Positions 1-6,400 of a stretch of DNA of 10,429 nt are shown one piece after another. Location: the NCBI GenBank assembly GCA_003488525.1, contig DNLG01000024.1, positions 12,432 to 22,860 on the forward strand, given 5' to 3'. The notes under the pieces are model-generated. The model searched no databases. It was given only the letters and a program-made list of their open reading frames with translations, and was not told where the DNA came from. Position numbers and translations under genes: made by a program. Source of the DNA: Bacteroidota bacterium (lineage in GTDB: Bacteria > Bacteroidota > Ignavibacteria > Kapaibacteriales > Kapaibacteriaceae). How positions within the stretch are numbered: position 1 is the stretch's first letter; each line of letters opens with the position of its first letter.

Positions 1-432
1 AAACTTCTCAAAATTCCAGTCTATCTCTCCGGCAAGCGAGGGATTCCCTCCGCCGGATGTCAGGAATTCAAACAGCGGCGCTTTGGAAGATCCCTTAACG
101 ACAACCTTGCTGAACATCGGGAACGTTACGTCGTACTTCGTCGTGCAGAACGTCTTGATCTCCTCGTCGGTACCAGGCTCCTGCGCACCAAAGTCATTCG
201 CCGGAAATCCGAGTATGACCAGCCCTTTATCCTTGTACGAGCGGTAGAGCTTCTCCAGAGGAAGGTATTGCTTGGTGTGGCCACAGAAGGAAGCGACGTT
301 AACGATGAGAACGACCTTGCCCTTGTAGGAGGATAGGTCGACCGTGGTGCCGTCAATCGACCGGACCGAGAAGTCATGCAGTGTAGTTGCCATGGACGTC
401 AGGAGTGCTAGTGACAAGAAGAGCAGTTTCAT
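1..432 (-). CDS. Secreted glutathione peroxidase-like thiol peroxidase (3' end cut by window edge)
   Basis: Reduces hydroperoxides with an active-site cysteine; the thioredoxin-fold GPx family. The 144 visible residues begin with a hydrophobic leader (MKLLFLSLALLTSMA), so the product is probably exported to the periplasm. The peroxidatic Cys is C50 in VNVASFCGHT. FPANDFGAQEPG (76-87) is the second family block, and W139-N140 in DWNFEKF is the Trp/Asn pair of the catalytic tetrad. The usual tetrad Gln is Asp here (D80). C96 in the FCTTKYDVTFPMF block matches the resolving Cys of thioredoxin-dependent GPx enzymes, so thioredoxin rather than glutathione is the likely reductant (inferred). The family is about 160-185 residues, so roughly 20-40 C-terminal residues lie left of the window. 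The start codon forms an ATGA overlap with the mnmM stop. An internal ATG at 393 would give a leaderless cytosolic form, but I see no ribosome site for it. Confidence 0.9.
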   Translation of the reverse strand, partial: MKLLFLSLALLTSMATTLHDFSVRSIDGTTVDLSSYKGKVVLIVNVASFCGHTKQYLPLEKLYRSYKDKGLVILGFPANDFGAQEPGTDEEIKTFCTTKYDVTFPMFSKVVVKGSSKAPLFEFLTSGGGNPSLAGEIDWNFEKF

Positions 433-1019
433 GCGTTGATTCCGTTATCTGATGCCTTGTAAACAGCAAAGACAACCGGAGGATTCCCGCTTTGATTCAC
501 AAACTGCAGTCGAAGGCAACTGAAGCGATCCTGGGCGAGCTCGACCAGGTAGCCTTGCACCGACTCACATTCGGCCCTACCCTCGGGGTGTGAGTAGCAG
601 ACCACCGTCAGCAGTCCACCCGGCATAAGTAGCTCAAGAGCCTGTCGTATTGCGGCCATCGTCGTAGAAGCCTTCGTTGTAAGCTCCTTCTCTCCACCGG
701 GCAGATACCCCAGGTTAAAGGTCACCGCTCGTATCGCTCCTTGATGATGGGGCTCTATGTGGTCGCGCATTGTCTCGTGTCCAGCCAGCAGCAGTCGGAC
801 ATTCCCAGTGCCCTCACCAAGCCGCACGCGCGCCACGTCAAGTGCGACTTGTTGAATGTCAAAGCCGTATACCAGGCCCGAATGGCCGACGCATTCGGCA
901 AGAAGCTGCGTGTCCCAACCATTGCCGACTGTTGCATCAATGACAATGTCTCCGACGCGCACATTGCTTCGAAGCATTCGGTGAACAGACGTGACGGCAT
1001 TCTCGGTGTGCGGCTTCAT
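429..1019 (-). CDS. mnmM: MnmM-type (YtqB family) SAM-dependent tRNA U34 methyltransferase
   Basis: A 196-residue class I methyltransferase of the family once called 'rRNA methylase' (YtqB). Members have been shown to methylate 5-aminomethyl(-2-thio)uridine at tRNA position 34, giving mnm5(s2)U. The diagnostic blocks are all present: the SAM-binding motif I IVIDATVGNGWDT (25-37), the acidic motif II VYGFDIQ (50-56), AGHE (79-82), the family signature FNLGYLPGGEKELTT (101-115), MPGG (132-135), YSHPEGRAE (142-150) and QFVNQSGNPPVVFAVYK (172-188). Length is normal for the family. I chose the ATG at 1019 because it overlaps the oxidase stop as ATGA, the same junction used throughout this operon; a GTG at 1028 would add three residues. 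There is no cysteine-cluster or TRAM domain. Its position directly behind an MnmC(o)-like oxidase strongly supports the U34 role, with the oxidase supplying the nm5U substrate. The family is certain; the exact substrate here is inferred. Confidence 0.9.
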   Translation of the reverse strand: MKPHTENAVTSVHRMLRSNVRVGDIVIDATVGNGWDTQLLAECVGHSGLVYGFDIQQVALDVARVRLGEGTGNVRLLLAGHETMRDHIEPHHQGAIRAVTFNLGYLPGGEKELTTKASTTMAAIRQALELLMPGGLLTVVCYSHPEGRAECESVQGYLVELAQDRFSCLRLQFVNQSGNPPVVFAVYKASDNGINA

Positions 1020-1996
1020 TGGAACCACCGTTCGATGCTGATCTCGGGATCGATATCAGCCCCCTCCAAAACACAGCTGACAAGCTGTGCAGCAGCGTAA
1101 GGTCCCTGCAGCGCACCCTTGGTGCCAAGACCGTTCAGAGTGTATCTGTCTGGCTGCAGAGGATGCCGACCTACAAGCGGTCTCTTGAACTGTGTCGATG
1201 GTCTGATCGCAGCGCGCTGACCGACGACCGTGATCTCGTGATCGATCATCTGCCGTGCAGCTGCCAGCAGGTCCTGCCGCGCCTGAAGGGTCGGCGCGGG
1301 ATCGTGGTCATCCCAGTCATGCGTCGCGCCGATACGATACCGGTCATTACCCATGGGAAGTATCCACGTACCATTGGTCAGAATGTGATCGATATCTAAT
1401 CCCCGTATCGTAACATCAAGGATCTCACCCTTGGAGGGCTCGATGGGGAGCCACGACCAGTTCGGATCGTGCACTGCCCGGTAGCCCGTGCAGTCGATCA
1501 CCGCAGATGCTGTAGCCGCATCAGGCGTCCAGACAACAACTGAGCGCATCATTGAAATCAACTGCGGAATATCGATCGTCGTCACATTGCCGTGCTGCAT
1601 GCCGCCGTAAGGATACCGCACGCCGTCAACCACTCCCGGCATGATCTGCGTAACGGCATAGGGCGCAAGCTCGCCCGCACGCTCGCGTCGATGGAACCAT
1701 TCCTGCATGGACGTGTCACGGAAGACCCTGCGCAGCGTCCACTCACGCTGTAGCTGTGAACTGAAATGCTGTTCGATCTCCGAATACGTTGCCCGTGCCT
1801 GCTCCATTAGTAGCTCGCCACGCCAGGTGGGCTTCAGGCGCTGACCCGTGATCGGCGTGATCATGCCTGCGGCAACGACGGACGACGTGTCGGACGACGC
1901 GTCATCCCAGGCACTGACGCGCACCCCACGCCGGATGAACTCCCACGCTACGAGCGCTCCGGCAAGCCCCATACCGACAATGTGTACCGAGGTCAT
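1016..1996 (-). CDS. FAD-dependent oxidoreductase, MnmC(o)-like (DAO family), probable cmnm5U34 oxidase
   Basis: A 326-residue flavoprotein of the D-amino-acid-oxidase fold. It starts with a Rossmann FAD site, VHIVGMGLAGALVAWEF (4-20, GxGxxG), followed by SSVVAAGMITPITGQR (38-53), PSKGEILDV (187-195), RYRIGATHDW (219-228), RAAIRPSTQFKRPLVGRHP (261-279) and the C-terminal flavin-contact block NGLGTKGALQGPYAAAQL (288-305). This architecture matches the oxidase half of MnmC, which converts cmnm5U34 of tRNA to nm5U34 by removing the glycine-derived part. There is no fused methyltransferase domain. A separate MnmM-type methyltransferase follows, with an ATGA overlap. I placed the start at the ATG at 1996, which overlaps the tcdA stop as ATGA and puts the Rossmann strand at the N-terminus as usual; the in-frame ATG at 2038 would add 14 unlikely residues. 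Alternatives are a glycine/sarcosine oxidase or a ThiO-like enzyme, but no thiamine gene is nearby. The fold is sure; the tRNA role is inferred from context. Confidence 0.8.
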   Translation of the reverse strand: MTSVHIVGMGLAGALVAWEFIRRGVRVSAWDDASSDTSSVVAAGMITPITGQRLKPTWRGELLMEQARATYSEIEQHFSSQLQREWTLRRVFRDTSMQEWFHRRERAGELAPYAVTQIMPGVVDGVRYPYGGMQHGNVTTIDIPQLISMMRSVVVWTPDAATASAVIDCTGYRAVHDPNWSWLPIEPSKGEILDVTIRGLDIDHILTNGTWILPMGNDRYRIGATHDWDDHDPAPTLQARQDLLAAARQMIDHEITVVGQRAAIRPSTQFKRPLVGRHPLQPDRYTLNGLGTKGALQGPYAAAQLVSCVLEGADIDPEISIERWFQ

Positions 1997-2721
1997 ATCT
2001 CGCGTCCGGCGATCCCCCGGATAACCACGCTCGCGCACGCGGCACCGAAAGCAGCCGGCAGGTAGGGGGCTGTCCCGAATGCCGAGCGTTTGAAGTTTGT
2101 GCCATCGGTGTACATGAGAGATTCATCATCGATCTCTTCGAGCGAATACACGGCTGTGATCCCCGTACGTATTCCAACACGGTGAAGCCGCTTACGCACG
2201 AACCGTGCAAGACGACATTTTTGCGAGTCTGCGATGTCGGCAATGCGGATCATTGAGGGATCGACCTTCCCCCCCGCCCCCATAGAGCTGACGATGCGAA
2301 AACCACGACGGTGGGCCTCGTGAAGCAGGGCTACCTTGGGGGCGAGCGAATCGATCGCATCGACAATGAAGTCATATGATGCCGAGAGCAACCGGTCAAT
2401 GCGGGCGGGCGTTACAAACTCCTGCATCGGGATGACGGCCAGCTCCGGATTGATGTCACGCAGCCGCGAGCGCATCACCTCAATCTTGAGATGTCCCTCG
2501 GTAGAAGTCAATGCCGGTAGCTGACGGTTGCGATTTGACGGGTCGACCACGTCGCCGTCAACGATCGTCATACGCCCCACACCGGCGCGAGCGATGAACT
2601 CGGCAGCATACGAGCCGACGCCACCGAGTCCGACAACCAGCACGTGTGAACGTGTGAATCGGTCTACGGCCTCATCGCCCAGAAGAAGTCGCGTGCGGGA
2701 TGTCCATCCCGCACCGGTCAT
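1993..2721 (-). CDS. tcdA: tRNA threonylcarbamoyladenosine dehydratase TcdA (CsdL)
   Basis: An E1-like (ThiF/MoeB superfamily) enzyme that uses ATP to dehydrate t6A37 of ANN-decoding tRNAs to the cyclic form ct6A. In 242 residues it shows TSRTRLLLGDEAVDRF (7-22), the nucleotide-binding loop VVGLGGVGSYAAEFIARAGVG (29-49), the acidic/Arg block IVDGDVVDPSNRNRQLPA (53-70), K79 in GHLKIEVM, INP (90-92), VDAIDSLAPK (120-129), SSMGAGGKVDP (145-155) and the TcdA-type stretch DSQKCRLARFVRKRL (165-179) with C169. The C-terminal GTAPYLPAAFG (216-226) is also family-like. It lacks the ubiquitin-like partner and rhodanese parts seen in MoeB/ThiF relatives. It is slightly shorter than the about 268-residue E. 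coli enzyme. The start at 2721 overlaps the upstream TatD stop as ATGA; the ATG at 2763 would add 14 residues and is less likely. TatD and TcdA are neighbours in many Bacteroidota genomes (recalled), and here two U34-modification genes follow. Confidence 0.93.
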   Translation of the reverse strand: MTGAGWTSRTRLLLGDEAVDRFTRSHVLVVGLGGVGSYAAEFIARAGVGRMTIVDGDVVDPSNRNRQLPALTSTEGHLKIEVMRSRLRDINPELAVIPMQEFVTPARIDRLLSASYDFIVDAIDSLAPKVALLHEAHRRGFRIVSSMGAGGKVDPSMIRIADIADSQKCRLARFVRKRLHRVGIRTGITAVYSLEEIDDESLMYTDGTNFKRSAFGTAPYLPAAFGAACASVVIRGIAGREI

Positions 2722-3374
2722 CGCTTGAAGACGGTTTCGAAAGTCTGCTGCTGGATCGCGCATAGTTCCTCGATGCTTACGCCCCGAATGGTGGCAGCGG
2801 CAGCATAGACATCGGAAATGGGTGTCTGGTCCGTATCGGTCTCGAGAAGGAACCTCTCAGACGGACAAAGACGCAGGGCCTCGTGCAAGGCCGAAGAATC
2901 TCGGCAAATCGATGGACCGAACGATAGGATCATGCCAGCATCAAGGCATTGACGGGCAAGCTCAGCCCCCTTCACAAAACCATGAAGGATCCACGGCTGT
3001 GAGGGATCGACAAACTTGTGAACACGGAGTAGTTCATCATGGGCTTTAACACAGTGTACCACCAATGCACGCGAGACGCGTTCGGCCATGTCTGCGATGT
3101 ACTCGAAGGCATCGATCTGATGTCCCCAAGGAGATGAGCATGACCTATCGAGGCCGCACTCACCGATACCCACAACGAGCTGTTCCTGCGTGAGATCTTC
3201 GAGGACATCGGCCACATCTCTCCAGTCAGCGGTCACATCCCAGGGGTGCAGGCCGACAGTACAGATTCCATCTGTTTCGAAGACCTCGGTGTCGGCATTG
3301 ATACGTATGCTGACAACGGACGTGACATCCGGGTCTGACGCTCGATGGTGCGCGTGGGCGTCAATGTATTTCAT
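2718..3374 (-). CDS. Short TatD-family metal-dependent hydrolase
   Basis: A 218-residue amidohydrolase-superfamily TIM-barrel enzyme of the TatD group, whose characterised members are metal-dependent 3'-5' exonucleases acting on DNA or RNA. The metal-site residues are visible: H7 and H9 in YIDAHAHH, E72 in GIGECGLDR, H107 in LVVHCVKAHDELL, H131 in WILHGFVKG and D180 in FLLETDTD. VGLHPW (40-45) is another family block. Typical TatD proteins are about 255-265 residues, so this is a compact version that has lost loops but keeps all ligands. The ATG at 3374 is preferred over an adjacent in-frame GTG at 3377; no clear Shine-Dalgarno motif precedes either. It is the first gene of the five-gene operon and overlaps tcdA as ATGA. 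A role in tRNA or RNA 3'-end trimming would suit the neighbours, but that is speculation; DNA repair is equally possible. Confidence 0.9.
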   Translation of the reverse strand: MKYIDAHAHHRASDPDVTSVVSIRINADTEVFETDGICTVGLHPWDVTADWRDVADVLEDLTQEQLVVGIGECGLDRSCSSPWGHQIDAFEYIADMAERVSRALVVHCVKAHDELLRVHKFVDPSQPWILHGFVKGAELARQCLDAGMILSFGPSICRDSSALHEALRLCPSERFLLETDTDQTPISDVYAAAATIRGVSIEELCAIQQQTFETVFKR

Positions 3375-3466
3375 CACTGAAGAGCAGGGCGACCGCTAAA
3401 GCGGGATCGACAATCACAATGGTTGGAGAATTTGGCCGGTAAATCTAGAAAAGAGACATCACTTCC
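3375..3466. other. Intergenic gap before the tRNA-modification operon
   Basis: 92 bases between the stop of the iron permease-like gene and the TatD start. It holds only a four-base-pair hairpin (3393-3404, CCGC/GCGG around TAAA) with no T-run, so I see no convincing terminator. No promoter hexamers at good spacing are recognisable. Read-through from upstream is possible. Confidence 0.5.
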
Positions 3467-3889
3467 TCAAAGCTCTGGCGCGTCCGTGTCGGAATCACCG
3501 CGGTTGGATGCCTCTCTGGCGGCCTTTGCCAGCGCTTCGTAACGAACACGTAACTCGTCGAGCGTCTTTTCTTCCATCTCTTCGAGGTCAAGCATGCGGT
3601 TGTGGGCTCCCTGGGTGACGCGGATGAGCTCGTCAAGCTTGAGGTGCAGTGCTTCAGTATCGCGATTCTGGGTGTTCTGGATGAGGAACACCATGAGGAA
3701 GGTAACGATCGTCGTGGCGGTGTTGATCACCAGCTGCCAGGTATCGCTGAACCCGAACAGGGGCCCCGAGGCCAGCCAGATCAGAATCGTCAGCACGGCC
3801 CAGGCAAAGGTTGACGGACGTCCGGCGAAACGTGCGACGGACTTCGCAAATCGGCCGTAAAAGCTTGGACGTCCGTGAAGAAGGCTCAT
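3467..3889 (-). CDS. Low-affinity iron permease-family small membrane protein
   Basis: A 140-residue inner-membrane protein of the low-affinity Fe/Cu permease family (bacterial relatives of yeast Fet4). The signature runs from RFAKSVARFAGRPSTFAWAV (13-32) through the first helix TILIWLASGPLFGFSDTWQL (34-53) and the second helix ending in TIVTFLMVFLIQNTQNRD (60-77), followed by LHLKLDELIR (81-90). The two membrane helices span about 27-47 and 51-70. The remaining C-terminus (about 78-128) is charged and heptad-like, probably a cytoplasmic coiled coil, and ends in an acidic tail. The ATG at 3889 overlaps the stop of the gene before it as ATGA and gives the usual family length; a reading-frame extension up to 4090 lies inside the upstream gene and is not credible. 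Iron transport by the bacterial members is poorly proven, so the name reflects family membership only. Confidence 0.88.
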   Translation of the reverse strand: MSLLHGRPSFYGRFAKSVARFAGRPSTFAWAVLTILIWLASGPLFGFSDTWQLVINTATTIVTFLMVFLIQNTQNRDTEALHLKLDELIRVTQGAHNRMLDLEEMEEKTLDELRVRYEALAKAAREASNRGDSDTDAPEL

Positions 3890-4290
3890 GCTCTTCTCGG
3901 CATGGCAAGCCACGCGCAGGTCGGTATCAGAATGATGGCGCTGATCATCAGCCAGGCCGGATGTGGAAACTGAAAGAAGTTCATGACCGTAGCTGCAAGA
4001 ATAAAGCCCCCTACCAAAAGAGTCGTCACGCGCTCTGCTCCCTTGGCAATGCGGATAGCAACCATGGAACCAATATAGGCCCCGGCACACCAGGCAACGA
4101 GCAAAGTGGCCAGGGCACCGAAGCTCATACCTTCTGCGTAGGCCTGCACAGCTGACGTGTCGGCAGGAGCGGGCATGGCTGCACCGTTCATAAAGAGTGA
4201 ATGTCCGAACATCTCAATGGCGGCAATCACCAGAGCGCTGGCGATCACACCAGACAGTACTGCCAGAACAGTACGTATCGTTGAGTTCAT
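3886..4290 (-). CDS. Small four-helix membrane protein, function unknown
   Basis: I do not recognise this 134-residue protein. It has four clear hydrophobic segments: TVLAVLSGVIASALVIAAIE (about 7-26), FGALATLLVAWCAGAYIGSM (about 57-76), VTTLLVGGFILAATVMNFF (about 88-106) and AWLMISAIILIPTCAWLA (about 112-129). Between the first two is a roughly 30-residue loop rich in Ala, Pro and Met (NGAAMPAPADTS). Small residues (Gly/Ala/Ser) are frequent within the helices, suggesting tight packing or oligomerisation. The ATG at 4290 is chosen because GAGGA (4299-4303) lies eight bases upstream; in-frame alternatives are ATG at 4299 and TTG at 4317. Its stop overlaps the iron permease-like gene as ATGA, so the two small membrane proteins are probably made together and might interact. 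No catalytic motif is visible. Confidence 0.8.
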   Translation of the reverse strand: MNSTIRTVLAVLSGVIASALVIAAIEMFGHSLFMNGAAMPAPADTSAVQAYAEGMSFGALATLLVAWCAGAYIGSMVAIRIAKGAERVTTLLVGGFILAATVMNFFQFPHPAWLMISAIILIPTCAWLAMPRRA

Positions 4291-4441
4291 AGCGACCATC
4301 CTCAGGCTGTTGTTCAACTACATCCGGACCGACAAAGTACCGCCATTACCGGCAATGTGGCAGAGCATCGAGTCCTCCAAAGAACCCGAAAGATCGGCAT
4401 TGCTACGGAATGCTATCCGGAAAAAAGTACGGCGCTTGTAA
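4291..4441. other. Intergenic gap with Shine-Dalgarno for the small membrane protein
   Basis: 151 bases between the OmpA-family stop and the small membrane protein start. GAGGA at 4299-4303 on the minus strand is a plausible ribosome binding site for the ATG at 4290. Short inverted matches exist, but none is a GC-rich hairpin followed by a T-run, so I call no terminator. I see no convincing promoter. Confidence 0.45.
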
Positions 4442-6400
4442 CTACTTCAACGGGTTCTCAATCAGAAGGTGAACCGTACGATTATAGAAGCGACCTTCGG
4501 GAATGGCGTTGTCAAAGTAGCTCTGCTCGCCAACCCCCGAAATACGGGAATCCTTGGCACGAAGAACCCGTGCTACCGATCGAGCACGTTTTTCGGAGAG
4601 ATTCTGATTGAAACCCTCATCTCCCATTAGGTCTGTTGAACCAGTGATCGTAACTGTGGATTCATCACTGATGTCTTTCTTAACCTCATCAAGGTATCTC
4701 ACATTGTCCTGCTCTACCTCGGCGCGTCCAAAGCCAAACGACATGAGAGTGTATCGTACGATCTCTTTGTCTCCAAGACGTTCCCGGCGCTTTTTGGCAA
4801 TCGTTATCTGCTGAACGGAGATCTCATCCGTCGGTGAGGTGAACTCCTGCGCACCGCGGTCGGAAACGCGAATGTCATACTGCAGCGGAGTCTCTGTCTT
4901 TGGAAGTGATGTCAGGTTGTCTTGCAGATACCAGTCGATAGTCTGTGGTGGTTCTCCCTCGCCGTTGAAGGCCTGCAGCAGGACGTTGTCCTGCCTGGCA
5001 GCCAGTGAGTACGATCCCACCCCTGCTGCTGATTCACTTTCAATCACGAAACGCACGATCGGTGGACTGGCGATCCGAGTGGTATCTCGCGTCACGAGTG
5101 GGGCTAGGATAGCCGGGTCATTGGAGCTGATCTCTGTTCGACGATTCTCAGCCATACCCTCGGATTCTTTGACATTAGAGGGGTTGGCGGGCAGATTTCG
5201 TGTCCTGACATCGATGCGTGCGGGTTCTATGCCCCATACGTTCGTCAGATAGGCCTTTACGACATCGGCCCGACGTTGCGATAGAGTGAGATTACCCTTT
5301 TCGGCTCCTTCATTGGAGTTACATCCCGTCAGAGTGATCGTGCTCTGCTGATTATCGCGCATCCGCCTACCCACGATGTTCAGAATGTTGTAGTACACGC
5401 TCACGAGGTTTGTGTCATTGAATCGCTCAGGGTTGAAGCCCGATGTTTCATTCATAGAAATCCGTCGGTACTTCTGTTCAAGTTTGTCGGAACCACTTTC
5501 AAAGAAAATGTATGGTAATAGTGGCTTGTGCGTTCGGGAGAGGAACTCTTCAATGGTCAACCGGACTGCCGCTTCCGGTTCAGCCCCGGGTGCTTGCAGT
5601 CCAAAGGCCTTCACAGCCGCAACGAGACGAACCGACTGCTCAATCGGTGGGTTCGGAAGGTCAAGCATTGGTGGAGAGTACTTCAGGGCGACGCCAACCC
5701 TGAGTGAGTTAACGGACCAACTGAGATTGCTTACCACGTTCGTCAAACCAACAGAATACAGGATCTCGGGGGTCAGAAACCACCGGCTACCGCGAAACAG
5801 AGGAATGTCGAAGCTCAATCCGGCAGTAAAGGCACCGTATAGACTTGAGGCATTCGGGAGAGCGCCGCTGCCGACCTCGCGGGCAACATTGAGCGCTCCC
5901 TGGCTCGGCTCGATCAGTCCTTCTGTTTGCGTGAAGGAGTTCTGCATCATATACCCAAACGTCGGACCGGCATGGACGGTTAGGCGGTCCGTCAACCGAT
6001 AACCGATCAACGGCTCAATACTCAACGAGCTCAGTGACGAGACCAATTCATGACGAATGATACTGTTCACCGGCCTGCCGGCAATATTCACCGTCGTTGG
6101 CTCATCATTTGTGAGCACGCCGCTGTGGGGCATGAACAACAATCGTCCGGAGAGGATCCAGCTTGGCGATAACGGTGTTTGATACAGAATCCCAAGCGAC
6201 ATCCCACTGCCGGAACCATCGCCAAACGACCGTGAACAGCACGGAACATCCGGTAATGACTGGAAATCTGGGTTGTGCATCGCAGCAACATAGTGCCCCA
6301 TGATACCATATGCCCTGCGTTCAAGCTGCGCCATTGATGTCATGGGATAAAACAACAGACCAAGGGTCAAGCCGGCGATGATGTCGAGGGACCGTTTCAC
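4442..6400 (-). CDS. Outer-membrane protein with N-terminal barrel and two OmpA-like domains
   Basis: A 652-residue envelope protein. The signal peptide (about 1-24) ends at TSMA before QLERR. Residues about 25-243 look like an outer-membrane beta-barrel, with alternating aromatic/hydrophobic strands such as LTVHAGPTFGYMM and RWFLTPEILYSVGL. Two OmpA-like peptidoglycan-associated domains follow: about 294-427, with LTLSQRRADVVKAYL and ENRRTEI; and about 551-648, with GSTDLMG, NLSEKRARSVARVL and YNRTVHL. The linker (about 430-545) seems beta-rich. The second domain keeps the consensus TDxxG aspartate (D590) and Arg (R641). In the first domain the Asp position is Ser (S362 in GCNSNEG) while R420 remains, so its cell-wall binding may be weakened. 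The GTG at 6400 is preferred: GGAGG lies seven bases upstream and the GTG overlaps the T9SS protein stop as GTGA. The coupling suggests the two proteins form a cell-surface pair, this one anchoring the outer membrane to the wall. Confidence 0.88.
   Translation of the reverse strand: MKRSLDIIAGLTLGLLFYPMTSMAQLERRAYGIMGHYVAAMHNPDFQSLPDVPCCSRSFGDGSGSGMSLGILYQTPLSPSWILSGRLLFMPHSGVLTNDEPTTVNIAGRPVNSIIRHELVSSLSSLSIEPLIGYRLTDRLTVHAGPTFGYMMQNSFTQTEGLIEPSQGALNVAREVGSGALPNASSLYGAFTAGLSFDIPLFRGSRWFLTPEILYSVGLTNVVSNLSWSVNSLRVGVALKYSPPMLDLPNPPIEQSVRLVAAVKAFGLQAPGAEPEAAVRLTIEEFLSRTHKPLLPYIFFESGSDKLEQKYRRISMNETSGFNPERFNDTNLVSVYYNILNIVGRRMRDNQQSTITLTGCNSNEGAEKGNLTLSQRRADVVKAYLTNVWGIEPARIDVRTRNLPANPSNVKESEGMAENRRTEISSNDPAILAPLVTRDTTRIASPPIVRFVIESESAAGVGSYSLAARQDNVLLQAFNGEGEPPQTIDWYLQDNLTSLPKTETPLQYDIRVSDRGAQEFTSPTDEISVQQITIAKKRRERLGDKEIVRYTLMSFGFGRAEVEQDNVRYLDEVKKDISDESTVTITGSTDLMGDEGFNQNLSEKRARSVARVLRAKDSRISGVGEQSYFDNAIPEGRFYNRTVHLLIENPLK

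Larger units (their letters stand above)
1..3374 (-). other. Five-gene translation-coupled operon (tatD-like, tcdA, mnmC(o)-like, mnmM, gpx)
   Basis: All four gene junctions are identical four-base ATGA overlaps, where the start ATG shares bases with the stop TGA of the gene before: 2718-2721, 1993-1996, 1016-1019 and 429-432. This strongly implies one mRNA with translational re-initiation at each junction, and it fixes the start codons of four genes. Three consecutive products act, or are predicted to act, on the tRNA anticodon loop (positions 37 and 34). The operon probably starts in the 92-base gap at 3375-3466 or is read through from the iron permease-like gene. Its left end is outside the window. 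Confidence 0.85.

Noticed and set aside
741..1399. Plus-strand open frames opposite mnmM and the oxidase gene
   Set aside because: The opposite strand encodes complete conserved enzymes across the same bases, and these frames have no motifs.
1997..2038. 14-codon N-terminal extension of the FAD oxidase (and the similar one for tcdA at 2722-2763)
   Set aside because: Both would overlap the upstream gene by more than 40 bases, whereas the ATGA starts match the junction pattern and place conserved motifs at the expected distance from the N-terminus.
3393..3404. CCGC/GCGG hairpin in the gap before the TatD gene as a terminator
   Set aside because: The stem is only four base pairs and no T-run follows on the minus strand.
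3890..4090. Upstream extension of the iron permease-like reading frame by 67 codons
   Set aside because: The extension overlaps the small membrane protein in another frame, reads as non-conserved Cys/His/Ser-rich sequence, and the ATGA start at 3889 gives the normal family length.
4291..4441. Terminator or promoter between the OmpA-family gene and the small membrane protein gene
   Set aside because: Only weak short inverted matches are present, with no GC-rich stem plus T-run and no well-spaced promoter hexamers.
5412..6002. 196-codon open frame on the plus strand inside the OmpA-family gene
   Set aside because: It lies wholly antisense to a well-supported gene, its translation has no recognisable motif or ribosome site, and all real genes here run on the minus strand.
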